Origin: Kordia sp.
GTDB taxonomy: Bacteria; Bacteroidota; Bacteroidia; Flavobacteriales; Flavobacteriaceae
Length of the DNA: 64,000 nucleotides
NCBI GenBank assembly: GCA_002733415.1
Contig: NVVR01000003.1
Coordinates: 100,103 to 164,102, forward strand
Direction of reading: 5' to 3'
This document shows positions 35,428 through 44,652 of this stretch, piece after piece (position 1 is the stretch's first letter; each line of letters starts with the position of its first letter). The translations under genes were made by a program, and so were the position numbers. Under the pieces are notes generated by a model. It was not told where the DNA came from, made no database searches, and worked only from the letters and a program-made list of their open reading frames with translations.

Positions 35428-37911
35428 ATGAAGAAATTATTATTGTTATTAACATGTGTTGTCTTTGGCTTATCCTTACAAGCACAACAAGGAAGTTTAA
35501 AAGGAAGTATTATTACTAATGATGGAACACCGTTAGAATTTGTTTCTGTAAAAATTGAAGGAACAAGTATTGGAGGGCAGACTGATGCTCAAGGTCAGTT
35601 TCATATTGAAAATGTAAATGAAGGAGAACAAACAATAAAGTTTAGCTATGTAGGTTATAAAAGTAAAATAGTAAGTATTAATGTTTCAGGAGAAACAGCA
35701 GTTGGGCAATTGATTTTATATCAAGGTAATGAATTACTAGAAGAAGTGCTTATCGTTAAAGAACGAAGTAATCCTTTTTCAAGAAAGCAAAGTGCATATG
35801 TATCAAAATTACCATTGAAAAACATGGAAAATGCACAAGTATATAGTACAGTAACAAATGAGTTATTGGTTTCTCAAACAGTTACTACATTTGAAGACGC
35901 ATTAAAAAATGCAACCGGAGTAGATAAGTTATGGGCTTCTACTGGTCGAGGAGGTGATGGTGCAGGATACTTTAATATGAGAGGATTTGCAATTCAACCA
36001 CAATTAGTAAATGGATTACCAGGGATTACCAATGGGACTATAAATGCAGCTAATGTAGAGCGTATAGAAGTGATAAAAGGCCCATCAGCTACCCTTTTTG
36101 GAAGTACAGTTACTTCTTATGGAGGGTTAATTAATATTGTAACCAAAAAGCCTTATCAAGGGTTTGGAGGATCTGCTTCATTTATAACAGGTTCATATGG
36201 GGTAAATAATGTTGTTTTTGATGTAAATACTGCTATTAATAAAAATGAAGACATTTATTTCAGATTAAACTCTGCGTATTATACAGAGGATAGTTTTCAG
36301 GATGTAGGATTTAAAAAATCGCTATTTGTAGCACCATCTATCACTTATAAAGTCTCTGAGAAACTTGCATTATCATTATATTCAGAAATTTCACAAATAG
36401 AACAAACAAACCCAGCGTTTTTATTTTTAAATAGGACTGTACCAGTTCAGTGGGAAAACTTGGATGCTTTAAATTATGATACTAAAAAGTCATTTACAAG
36501 TAATGATTTAACTATAAAAAATCCATCAGCAAATATTAAAGCAGAAATGGAATATGCTTTTAGTGATAAAATAAGATCACAAACAATAGTAGCTACAGGA
36601 AATACTAGTTCAAACGGATATTATTCTTATTTATGGAATGATGAATACGGACCTTTAACAGGGGGGCTTAGTCCAAATACTCAAACATTCAGTTTAAATA
36701 TTCAAAAAGTAAATGCTAAAACAACAACTTTTGATATTCAACAAAACTTTATAGCTGATGTTAAAATAGGGACTATGCGTAACAGAACTGTTTTAGGGGT
36801 AGATTATTTTGCTAAAACTATTTCAGATAACAGCTCAGGATTTGCTTTTGTACATAATGTAAATCCACAAGGTGATGTTGTAGATTATGATAATCCATAT
36901 ACAGATGATTTTAATCCGGGTACTATAACAGATATAGAAATTACACCAGTATATTTAACGACCTCTAGTATTGATAATTTATTAGTAAATAGTGCTAATA
37001 ATAACAGTAAAGTAAAGCAAAATGTATTTAGTACATATATAAATAATGTATTGAATATTTCACCTACTTTATCAGTGATGACAGGGATTCGATATGATTT
37101 ATTTGACTATAGAGGAGATGTAAATACCAAAACAGACGATGAAAAAGAATATACTAAAGGAACTTTTTCGCCTAAATTAGGAATTGTTTTTCAACCAATA
37201 AAAGATCAGTTATCAGTATTTGGAAATTACCAAAATGGTTTTTCAAATGTAAACCCTGAGTTTGTGTCTTCTGACCCTTCAAATCCAGCTTCTCCTCAAG
37301 TGTTACAAAGTTATGATCTTGAACAAGCTAATCAATGGGAGTTTGGAATAAAAACGAACCTCTTTAAAAACAAATTAAATGCAACTGTAAGCTATTATAA
37401 TATTACTGTTAAGGATAAGGTAATTGGTTATGGCGCATCTAAAACTCAAGATGGAGAAGTAGAAAGTAAAGGGTATGAAATTGAAATTAATGCAAACCCA
37501 ATAAAAGGCTTAAATTTAAGAGCAGGATATAGTAAAAATGATGCTGAGGTAACAAAAGCTCCATCAAATACGATATTAATAGGAAAACGTTATGAAGAAG
37601 CAGGTCCTGAAAAAACATACAACTTCTGGGCTACGTATAAGTTCCACACTACTTTTTTAAAAAACTTTGGAATAGGGTTTGGTTTTAACGGAGCTAGTGA
37701 ACAAAATATAATGGCTGGTTACCCTAATGTAGGAGTATTTAACTTACCTAGTTATGCAATATTTAATAGTTCAATTTTTTACCAAGCTAAAAAATATCGA
37801 ATAGGATTAAAATTAAATAATGCTACAAATGAATCCTATTACAAGGGTTGGACTACAATAAACCCACAAAAACCAAGAACACTATTAGCCAGTATTAAGT
37901 ATATCTTTTAA
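35428..37911 (+). CDS. TonB-dependent ferric-siderophore receptor
   Basis: 827 residues: signal peptide (LLLLLTCVVFGLSLQAQ), carboxypeptidase-D-like domain (about 22-105; GTPLEFVSVKIEGTSIGGQT), plug (about 130-245; YFNMRGFAIQPQLVNGLPGI, IEVIKGPSATLFGS) and a barrel ending TLLASIKYIF. The plug resembles hydroxamate receptors of the FhuA/FoxA/FhuE group, fitting uptake of the hydroxamate made by the neighbouring operon. It is divergent from the PchR-like regulator, has its own promoter and putative iron operator, and leads a unit with DUF3325/DUF3649-like and PepSY genes that would reduce the imported complex. Confidence 0.93.
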   Translation: MKKLLLLLTCVVFGLSLQAQQGSLKGSIITNDGTPLEFVSVKIEGTSIGGQTDAQGQFHIENVNEGEQTIKFSYVGYKSKIVSINVSGETAVGQLILYQGNELLEEVLIVKERSNPFSRKQSAYVSKLPLKNMENAQVYSTVTNELLVSQTVTTFEDALKNATGVDKLWASTGRGGDGAGYFNMRGFAIQPQLVNGLPGITNGTINAANVERIEVIKGPSATLFGSTVTSYGGLINIVTKKPYQGFGGSASFITGSYGVNNVVFDVNTAINKNEDIYFRLNSAYYTEDSFQDVGFKKSLFVAPSITYKVSEKLALSLYSEISQIEQTNPAFLFLNRTVPVQWENLDALNYDTKKSFTSNDLTIKNPSANIKAEMEYAFSDKIRSQTIVATGNTSSNGYYSYLWNDEYGPLTGGLSPNTQTFSLNIQKVNAKTTTFDIQQNFIADVKIGTMRNRTVLGVDYFAKTISDNSSGFAFVHNVNPQGDVVDYDNPYTDDFNPGTITDIEITPVYLTTSSIDNLLVNSANNNSKVKQNVFSTYINNVLNISPTLSVMTGIRYDLFDYRGDVNTKTDDEKEYTKGTFSPKLGIVFQPIKDQLSVFGNYQNGFSNVNPEFVSSDPSNPASPQVLQSYDLEQANQWEFGIKTNLFKNKLNATVSYYNITVKDKVIGYGASKTQDGEVESKGYEIEINANPIKGLNLRAGYSKNDAEVTKAPSNTILIGKRYEEAGPEKTYNFWATYKFHTTFLKNFGIGFGFNGASEQNIMAGYPNVGVFNLPSYAIFNSSIFYQAKKYRIGLKLNNATNESYYKGWTTINPQKPRTLLASIKYIF

Positions 37912-37925
37912 GTAATTAGTTTAAT

Positions 37926-37954
37926 CACCACTCTGAATGTTATTTAGAGTGGTG
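37926..37954 (+). other. Intercistronic hairpin after the receptor gene
   Basis: CACCACTCT and AGAGTGGTG form a perfect 9-bp stem with an 11-base loop, but no T-run follows. It may protect the receptor mRNA 3' end or partly terminate before the small membrane genes. Confidence 0.55.
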
Positions 37955-37969
37955 TAATTATATATTATT

Positions 37970-38314
37970 ATGTTCACACTAGCATTTTTTTTAATTTTTT
38001 CAAGTAGTTACGCGCTTTACAATTGTTCTAAAAGGGCTTTACATGTAAACCCATCTTTTAATACTTGGGTTGTTAAACGTGTAAAGAAAACTCAATTTAC
38101 GAGTATTATTGTTTTAGGAGTTTCCTATATGAATCTTCAAGTTTTATATGGTTTAGGTAAAGGTTTTCTTGTATTTATGAGCATATTGATACTTGTAAAT
38201 TGTATGCTTATAGCACTTACGCCACTAGGAATAATAAAAACTAAAACACTAGCCTTTCTATTCATGTTATTTTTAGGGTTAGAATATTTAATACCATTCA
38301 TTAATGCCGGCTAA
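37970..38314 (+). CDS. Small membrane protein, DUF3325-like, of siderophore-reduction module
   Basis: 114 residues with three to four hydrophobic helices (MFTLAFFLIFSSSYALYNCS; TSIIVLGVSYMNLQVLYGLG; FLVFMSILILVNCMLIALTP). Size, topology and position fit the DUF3325 family, which stands with DUF3649 and PepSY proteins in ferric-siderophore reductase operons such as fpvGHJK of Pseudomonas (family knowledge; the match is by architecture). Its end overlaps the next gene by 11 bases. Role: probable inner-membrane subunit or helper of siderophore-iron reduction. Confidence 0.65.
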   Translation: MFTLAFFLIFSSSYALYNCSKRALHVNPSFNTWVVKRVKKTQFTSIIVLGVSYMNLQVLYGLGKGFLVFMSILILVNCMLIALTPLGIIKTKTLAFLFMLFLGLEYLIPFINAG

Positions 38315-38606
38315 TCAAAAATACTTAACAACATCTAAATGGAAACGATTTGCTAAAATAACAGCTGGTGTATTTGGAGGATATGCTATATCGGCAAGTT
38401 TACATTTGCTAATAGCTTTATGGTCGCCATACCATAAACTAGTGTTAATCACCTCGGTTTTTAGTCTGTTTTTAGTTTGGATGTTGTTTTTTATACTAGC
38501 CTTTTTATTCAAGAGTCCATGGAAAATTTGGGCGGTTTATTTGGGAATTATAACAGTAAATTGTTTGGCTGTTTATTACAGTAAATTATATCATCCAGTA
38601 GTTTAA
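38304..38606 (+). CDS. Small membrane protein, DUF3649-like (iron-uptake protein)
   Basis: 100 residues with three membrane segments (FGGYAISASLHLLIALW; LITSVFSLFLVWMLFFILAF; WAVYLGIITVNCLAVYY) after a basic N-terminus. Architecture and place between a DUF3325-like and a PepSY gene match the DUF3649 'iron uptake protein' family. It overlaps the preceding gene and is 2 bases before the PepSY gene, so the three are translated together. The exact function is unknown. Confidence 0.65.
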   Translation: MPANQKYLTTSKWKRFAKITAGVFGGYAISASLHLLIALWSPYHKLVLITSVFSLFLVWMLFFILAFLFKSPWKIWAVYLGIITVNCLAVYYSKLYHPVV

Positions 38607-38608
38607 TT

Positions 38609-40606
38609 ATGAGTAAAAGAAGTTATAATGTCTTTCTTCATACCCATACAGTAAGTGGCATCGTAATTAGTGTAGCGCTATATATTATTTTTTTTGCAGG
38701 TGCATTCGCTTTAATTAAAGATGAAATTACTGTTTGGGAAAAAGGAATAAACTATACTCGAAATGTTGAAGAGAATTTTATAGACTATGACCTTCTTGTG
38801 GAAAAGATTAAAGCAGAAAAACATGAGCTTTATGGTAGAGATATAAGAATTGTTATTGATGAAGTTTCACCAGAAATTTTTATTTCACTTAGTGCCTCAC
38901 AAGACAGTTTAGCTCCTGAATCATCTAGAAAATATGATTATTTTAATATAAATAAAAATACATATAGAATTTCAGACTATTATGAGTTTTATAGTTTTGG
39001 CGAATTGTTGTATCGATTACATTTTTTTAACCAAATACCAATAATAGGAATTTATATAGCTGGTTTTGTAGCTTTCTTTTTTCTATTTGCAATAGTTACA
39101 GGTGTAATTGTTCATTGGAAAAAAATGATTTCTAATTTTTATGTATTTAGGCCCACAGCCAAATTAAAAACAATGTGGACGGATGCACATACTGTTTTGG
39201 GAGTAATTGGTTTGCCTTTCCAATTTATATATGCGTTAACGAGCTGTTTCTTTTGTTTATCTGTTTTGGTGTTGCTGCCAGCTAATTTTCTGTACGATAA
39301 TAACCAGCAACAACTAATGGAGGATTTACGCCCTATGAGTATATCATATCCTATTGGAACAAAAAGTAATCAAGAATTTACCTTAAATCAGTTTAGAGAT
39401 CAAACACTTGTTAAATGGGAACATTTATCAATAAAGCAAGTTTATGTGCGTAATTATGGAGCTACTAATATGAAGTTTCAGGTTGATGGTGTTGTTGATG
39501 ATGAATTTATTGGTAATGGAAGAATTATTTATAATGTTCAAACAGGAATAGTAGAGGCCATTAAAAATCCTTATAAAGCTAATTACTTAGAAGGGGTAGA
39601 GTTTACCATGAGGCGATTGCATTTTGCAGATTACGGAGGATTGCTATTAAAAGTGATTTATTTTATTCTGGCATTAATTACTTGCTTTGTAATTATTACT
39701 GGTGTACTTATGTGGCTTGAGGCAAGGAATAAGAAAAATGTTCCAGAAGCTCAAAAAATATTCAATCAAAAAGTGGGATATATTTATTTAGCTATTTGTT
39801 TAAGTATGTATCCTATAACAGCATTTACATTTATAATAGCAAAGTTATTACCTAGAAGTTTAGATGCATCTCGACAGTCAATTTTATATACAGTTTTTTT
39901 CGGGTTATGGTTAGTAATGTCAATACTCTTTACTTTAAAAAAAGACAACAATTATACTAATAAAACTTGTTTGAAAATAGGAAGTGTATTAGCTTTTTGT
40001 ATTCCATTAATAAACGGAATTGTTTCAGGTAATTGGATATGGAGTACTGTATTAAAAAAGCAATATGATATCCTTTTTATCGACTTATTTTGGATAGTAT
40101 TCGGGATAGCAACACTATTTATAACATTGAAATTAAAAAAGAGTCCACAAATACATAAAGTGAATGACAATATAAAAACAGATCAAAAATTAAACATTAA
40201 AAATCAAATTAAAATGAATATTAAAATCAAAATTTCTTTATTATGGTTGTTTATAGCAATCGGATTCGTAGTACATCATATTTATGGTTTATTCGGAGTG
40301 TATTATTATGAAACTGTTATGATGGAGGGAGCTACGGGTGATGTGCCTTTAGAACATCATATGTACAGAATACTGTTTGAAGGTGCAGCTTTACTATTTG
40401 CATTATTGACAATTGAAATATCAAAAAAATGGTTTAGAGTGAGTTCATTTGTTTGGGCAATACTATTGGGTATGTTTAATATATATCACGTTGTAACAGC
40501 AATTATTTATGAAAGCTCTAATATTTCAGAAATATTAATTTTGTTATTAATGGTGATCGCTAGTGGCTTTTTAATAATGAGTCTAAATAAATGGATAAAA
40601 GACTAA
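38609..40606 (+). CDS. PepSY-associated membrane reductase with extra C-terminal 4-helix region
   Basis: 665 residues. Residues 1-520 form a PepSY_TM/FpvG/PiuB-like protein: HTVSGIVISVALYIIFFAGA, LLYRLHFFNQIP, WTDAHTVLGVIGLPFQFIYA, TMRRLHFADYGGLLLKVIYF and GVLMWLEARNK, with the conserved His residues that bind haem or pass electrons. Such proteins reduce ferric siderophores in the periplasm. After a polar linker with a Met at about residue 536, the last ~130 residues add four more helices (LLWLFIAIGFVVHHIYGLFG ...). This tail is unusual; an internal start at 40214 could make it separately. It ends the receptor operon. Confidence 0.85.
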   Translation: MSKRSYNVFLHTHTVSGIVISVALYIIFFAGAFALIKDEITVWEKGINYTRNVEENFIDYDLLVEKIKAEKHELYGRDIRIVIDEVSPEIFISLSASQDSLAPESSRKYDYFNINKNTYRISDYYEFYSFGELLYRLHFFNQIPIIGIYIAGFVAFFFLFAIVTGVIVHWKKMISNFYVFRPTAKLKTMWTDAHTVLGVIGLPFQFIYALTSCFFCLSVLVLLPANFLYDNNQQQLMEDLRPMSISYPIGTKSNQEFTLNQFRDQTLVKWEHLSIKQVYVRNYGATNMKFQVDGVVDDEFIGNGRIIYNVQTGIVEAIKNPYKANYLEGVEFTMRRLHFADYGGLLLKVIYFILALITCFVIITGVLMWLEARNKKNVPEAQKIFNQKVGYIYLAICLSMYPITAFTFIIAKLLPRSLDASRQSILYTVFFGLWLVMSILFTLKKDNNYTNKTCLKIGSVLAFCIPLINGIVSGNWIWSTVLKKQYDILFIDLFWIVFGIATLFITLKLKKSPQIHKVNDNIKTDQKLNIKNQIKMNIKIKISLLWLFIAIGFVVHHIYGLFGVYYYETVMMEGATGDVPLEHHMYRILFEGAALLFALLTIEISKKWFRVSSFVWAILLGMFNIYHVVTAIIYESSNISEILILLLMVIASGFLIMSLNKWIKD

Positions 40607-40626
40607 AAATAATACAATTTAGGACT

Positions 40627-40634
40627 TATATTTG
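40627..40634 (+). promoter_or_regulatory. -7 box of the ferric ABC transporter operon
   Basis: TATATTTG, an exact consensus match, 39 bases before the start at 40673. I see no copy of the TTATTTAGA operator here, unlike the other iron operons. Confidence 0.6.
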
Positions 40635-40672
40635 TCCAAATTAATTTTGAAATTTATAGATCTATCATACAG

Positions 40673-41725
40673 ATGAAAAAAATAATTTATAGTTTAGTAA
40701 TAATAACCCTATTGTTTTCTTGTAAAAAAGAAAAACAAGAATCAAAAGAAATAATAGAAGTTACAAAAAAGGAAGAAGTAGTAACAGTTTATACACATCG
40801 TCATTACCCTGCAGACAAACAATTGTTTGCTCAGTTTGAAAAAGAAACTGGAATTAAAGTAAATGTTGTAAACGCAAAAGCTGATGAGTTAATACAAAAA
40901 ATGACTACTGAAGGGGAGCATTCTCCAGCTGATGTATTGATTACTGTTGATGCAGGTAGATTAGTACGAGCAAAAAATAAAAATTTGTTACAATCAGTTA
41001 ATTCAGAAATATTAAATACAACTATTCCATCGCATTTACGGGATATAGATAATCAATGGTTTTCTTTAACTAAAAGAGCTCGTGTGGTTGTATATGCAAA
41101 AGATAGAGTTAAGCCAGAAAGTTTGTCATCATACGATGAATTAACTGCTAGTGAGTGGAATAAAAAAATATTAATTCGTTCGTCAAGTAACATCTACAAT
41201 CAATCATTATTAGCGTCAATTATTGCTAATGAAGGAGAAGAAAAAGCAACAGTATGGGCAAAGGGAATGGTTGCTAATATGGCACGTACTCCTAAAGGGA
41301 ATGATAGAGATCAAGTAAAAGCTGTTGTTGCTGGAGAAGGGGATATTGCTGTAGTAAACACGTACTATATTGGAAAATTAGTAAACTCTAAGAACCCTGA
41401 AGAAGTAAAAGCAGGAGAAGGTGTAGGAGTATTTTTTCCTAACCAAGAAGCTACTGGAACACATATAAATGTTAGTGGAGCAGGAGTTGCAAAGTATGCG
41501 CCTAATAAAGAAAATGCAGTAAAATTTATAGAGTTTTTGATATCTGAAGCATCTCAAAAAGTATTTGCCGAAGCTAATTATGAATATCCAGTAAATACAA
41601 AAGTTGCCCCATCAGCATTATTACAATCATGGGGAACTTTTAAAGAAGATACTTTATCATTACAACAACTAGGCAAAAACAATAAAAAAGCGGTTATCAT
41701 TTTTGATATTGTTGGTTGGAAATAA
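40673..41725 (+). CDS. Fe(III) ABC transporter substrate-binding lipoprotein
   Basis: 350 residues with a lipoprotein signal (Cys17 in LLFSCKKE). The rest is a FutA/FbpA-type ferric-binding fold: VVTVYTHRHYPADKQLFAQF (binding His/Tyr region), ADVLITVDAGRLVRAK, RVVVYAKDRV, GEGDIAVVNTYYIGKLV and HINVSGAGVAKYAPN. The Tyr pair in NTYYIG is the usual iron ligand pair. It captures free or weakly bound ferric iron in the periplasm and hands it to the permease encoded next. First gene of a run with permease, ATPase, FeoA and FeoB. Confidence 0.92.
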   Translation: MKKIIYSLVIITLLFSCKKEKQESKEIIEVTKKEEVVTVYTHRHYPADKQLFAQFEKETGIKVNVVNAKADELIQKMTTEGEHSPADVLITVDAGRLVRAKNKNLLQSVNSEILNTTIPSHLRDIDNQWFSLTKRARVVVYAKDRVKPESLSSYDELTASEWNKKILIRSSSNIYNQSLLASIIANEGEEKATVWAKGMVANMARTPKGNDRDQVKAVVAGEGDIAVVNTYYIGKLVNSKNPEEVKAGEGVGVFFPNQEATGTHINVSGAGVAKYAPNKENAVKFIEFLISEASQKVFAEANYEYPVNTKVAPSALLQSWGTFKEDTLSLQQLGKNNKKAVIIFDIVGWK

Positions 41726-41818
41726 GGTCGTATTTATGATTTTATTAGCCGATTAAAAATTGTTGAATTTGAAAGAAAATGTTGTAAGTTCCATTGAGTT
41801 TTCTAAAAAGAAGAACGT

Positions 41819-43438
41819 TTGCAAACATATTTAAAGCATATAAAAAGAGATACCAATATGTGGTCAGCGTTAACGCTGACCATTGTTGGTTTGATAGCTT
41901 TACCTATTTTAACTATAGCCGTTAAATTATATAATGGACCAGGCGAATCATGGAAACATTTAGTTGATACGGTTTTATCGGATTATATTTCAAATTCATT
42001 ATTATTAATTATTGGAACAACTATACTTACATTGCTGTTTGGAGTAAGTAGTGCATGGGTAGTTTCTCGTTATGATTTTAGGTTTCGTAAACAGCTAGAA
42101 TGGTTGCTTATTCTACCATTGGCAATACCATCCTATATTATAGCATATGCCTATGCAGGAATGTTTGATTATGGAGGAACTATTGAAAAAGTAACATTCG
42201 GAGTGTTTCCAAAGTTTGATGTAATGAATATTACCGGACTTATTTGGGTATTAAGTATATCACTATATCCATATGTATACGTAGCGGCTAGAACATTCTT
42301 TTTAAATCAATCAGGACGATTATTCGAAGCTTCTAAAGTTTTAGGTGTGGGGGAATTAAAAGCTTTAAAAAAGTTAATTATTCCTTTAGCAAGACCAGCA
42401 ATTATTGGTGGATTGGTATTAGTGCTAATGGAGGTGTTAAATGATTATGGAGCTGCCAAATACTATGGTGTAAGTACTTTTACCACAGGAATATTCAGGG
42501 CGTGGTTTTCTTTAGAAGAGCCAGAAACGGCTATTTATTTATCAGCATTATTAGTAGCTGTGATTTTTATATTATTGGGGTTAGAACGATGGCAACGTAA
42601 CAAAATTGGTTACGCTATAAATAGTAAAACACAAGTTCCGTTAATAAGGCTAATACCAGGTAGGAAAAATAAAATAATTATTTACTTAATTGTTGGTATT
42701 CCTGTTTTTTTTGGATTTTTAATTCCGTTAATTCAACTCATTTATTGGGCTTTATTAACTTATGAAACAGTATTAAATGATGGTTTTTTAAGTACAGCAA
42801 TTCAGAGTTTTCTGATAGCGGTATTAGCTGCAATTTTTACAGTAATATTTGCATTGGCTTTAATATATTTCACTAAATGGAATAGATTACGTTTGTTAGA
42901 TTATATAACAAAAATTGGAACTTTGGGCTATGCCATACCTGGAGCAGTAATAGCTATAGGTGTTTTAATACCAACTTTAGGATTTGATAAATGGTTGATA
43001 TCATATGTATCAGAACATTTTCAAACAAAAATCGGTTTTTTTATAAATGGAACTATACTTGTGCTGGTATATGCATATACGGTTAGGTTTATGGCGGTAG
43101 CACATAATCCAATTGAAGCAGTATGTTTAAAGGTGAATAAATCTATGTCAGAATCTTCTAAAATATTAGGACAAAGTGCATTAAAAACATTCTTTAAAAT
43201 AGAGCTACCTTTAATTAAAACAGGTGTATTTGGAGGCTTGGTTTTAGTATTTGTTGATGTAATGAAAGAGTTACCATTAACTTTAATTCTCAAACCATAT
43301 CAAGTACAAACTTTAGCTGTAAAGGCCTATGAGTATGCAAGTGATGAACAAATAATGGAAGCCGCATTGCCATCATTATTAATAATAGCTACAGGAGTTT
43401 TACCAGTAATTCTTTTAAATAAACTAATAAACAGATAA
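41819..43438 (+). CDS. Fe(III) ABC transporter permease (FbpB type)
   Basis: 539 residues with about twelve helices in two similar halves, each with an ABC permease EAA-like loop (EASKVLGVGELKALKKLIIP and SSKILGQSALKTFFKIELPL). This is the fused two-domain FbpB/SfuB layout. The start is uncertain: a TTG at 41819 gives a basic N-terminus (QTYLKHIKRDTN), while the first ATG is at 41858; the upstream in-frame stop at 41804 limits extension. It shares one base with the ATPase gene, so coupling is tight. Confidence 0.9.
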   Translation: MQTYLKHIKRDTNMWSALTLTIVGLIALPILTIAVKLYNGPGESWKHLVDTVLSDYISNSLLLIIGTTILTLLFGVSSAWVVSRYDFRFRKQLEWLLILPLAIPSYIIAYAYAGMFDYGGTIEKVTFGVFPKFDVMNITGLIWVLSISLYPYVYVAARTFFLNQSGRLFEASKVLGVGELKALKKLIIPLARPAIIGGLVLVLMEVLNDYGAAKYYGVSTFTTGIFRAWFSLEEPETAIYLSALLVAVIFILLGLERWQRNKIGYAINSKTQVPLIRLIPGRKNKIIIYLIVGIPVFFGFLIPLIQLIYWALLTYETVLNDGFLSTAIQSFLIAVLAAIFTVIFALALIYFTKWNRLRLLDYITKIGTLGYAIPGAVIAIGVLIPTLGFDKWLISYVSEHFQTKIGFFINGTILVLVYAYTVRFMAVAHNPIEAVCLKVNKSMSESSKILGQSALKTFFKIELPLIKTGVFGGLVLVFVDVMKELPLTLILKPYQVQTLAVKAYEYASDEQIMEAALPSLLIIATGVLPVILLNKLINR

Positions 43439-44418
43439 TGCTTACAGTTAAGAATGTTTCAAAATCGTTTGATAAAGGTAAAAGTTATGCGCTAAATAAC
43501 ATTTCGTTTACTTTAGAAAAAGGAAAGAGTTACAGTTTAGTAGGAGAGAGTGGAAGCGGGAAAACAACGTTAATACGTTTATTATGTGGCTTGGAAACAC
43601 CAGATGAAGGTGTGATTTCTTTACAAGAACAAATAGTAACTTCTGATACTATTTTTATAACTCCAGAAAAAAGAAAGATAGGATTAGTTTTTCAAGACTA
43701 TGCCTTATTTCCGCATTTATCGGTATATGAAAATGTAGTGTACGGAATATCAACTACTAGTAGTAAAAAAAATAGAGTAACAGAAGTACTAAATTTGGTA
43801 GGTTTAAACGGTTTTGAAAAAAGATATCCTCATGAATTGTCTGGAGGACAACAACAACGTGTAGCACTGGCTAGAGCTTTGGCTCCAGCTCCAGAAGTAC
43901 TTATTTTAGATGAACCTTTTAGTAATCTTGATACATCATTGAAAGCACAGCTGCGGAATGAAATTTTTGAAATAATCAAAGAAACGAATACAACAGTAAT
44001 CTTTGTGACACATGATACAAATGATGCTTTAGCGGTTTCTGATGAAATTTTAGTTTTGCACAATGGGGTCTTAGTACAAAAAGAATCTACTGAGATGATA
44101 TATCGAAAACCTAAAAATAAATATATTGCTAGTTTGTTTGGTAAAGTATATACTTTTGATGATGTTACCAAAAGTGAATTTGGAATAAATGATCCCATGG
44201 AGTTTTGTGTTAGACAGGAGCATTTGCAACTAAATAGTAAAACCCATTATCTTACAGGAGCGAAAATATTACAACGAAAGTTTATGGGGACTTACTATGC
44301 CATTAGATTGCAAGTAGGAAAGCAGAAAATAGTAGTAGCACACCCAACCGATATAAAAGAAAATAACTGTAAATTAGGTTTTGATAAATCAGTAGTCTTT
44401 TCTTTTAATAAAGAATAA
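43438..44418 (+). CDS. Fe(III) ABC transporter ATPase (FbpC type)
   Basis: 326 residues with Walker A GESGSGKTTLIRL, Q-loop VFQDYALFPH, signature LSGGQQQRVALARA, Walker B VLILDEPFSNLD and switch His in VIFVTHD. A C-terminal ~100-residue TOBE-like extension is present, as in FbpC/PotA regulators. It energises the permease encoded directly upstream (one-base overlap). FeoA follows 9 bases after the stop. Confidence 0.93.
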   Translation: MLTVKNVSKSFDKGKSYALNNISFTLEKGKSYSLVGESGSGKTTLIRLLCGLETPDEGVISLQEQIVTSDTIFITPEKRKIGLVFQDYALFPHLSVYENVVYGISTTSSKKNRVTEVLNLVGLNGFEKRYPHELSGGQQQRVALARALAPAPEVLILDEPFSNLDTSLKAQLRNEIFEIIKETNTTVIFVTHDTNDALAVSDEILVLHNGVLVQKESTEMIYRKPKNKYIASLFGKVYTFDDVTKSEFGINDPMEFCVRQEHLQLNSKTHYLTGAKILQRKFMGTYYAIRLQVGKQKIVVAHPTDIKENNCKLGFDKSVVFSFNKE

Positions 44419-44427
44419 TATAAAATA

Positions 44428-44652
44428 ATGCAGACATTAGACACATTAAAAAAAGGAGACAAAGCAATTATAACCAGTTTTATAGTTGATGATATCCCTT
44501 TAAAATTAATAGAGATGGGCTGTATAGAAGGAAGTTTTGTTGAACTTATCCAAAAAGCACCTTTAAAAGATCCATTGTACTTAAATGTAAACGGAACTTA
44601 TTTATCAATAAGAAAAGAAACTGCTTCTCAAATTTTAGTAGAAAAAGTATGA
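44428..44652 (+). CDS. feoA: FeoA
   Basis: 74 residues, the usual FeoA length, with the SH3-like core: LKKGDKAIITSFIVDDIPLK, LIEMGCIEGSFVELIQKAPL, DPLYLNVNGTYLSIRKE. FeoA is a small cytoplasmic partner of the ferrous-iron transporter FeoB. Its stop overlaps the FeoB start by 4 bases (ATGA). It follows the ferric ABC genes in the same direction, giving one operon for ferric and ferrous import. Confidence 0.93.
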   Translation: MQTLDTLKKGDKAIITSFIVDDIPLKLIEMGCIEGSFVELIQKAPLKDPLYLNVNGTYLSIRKETASQILVEKV

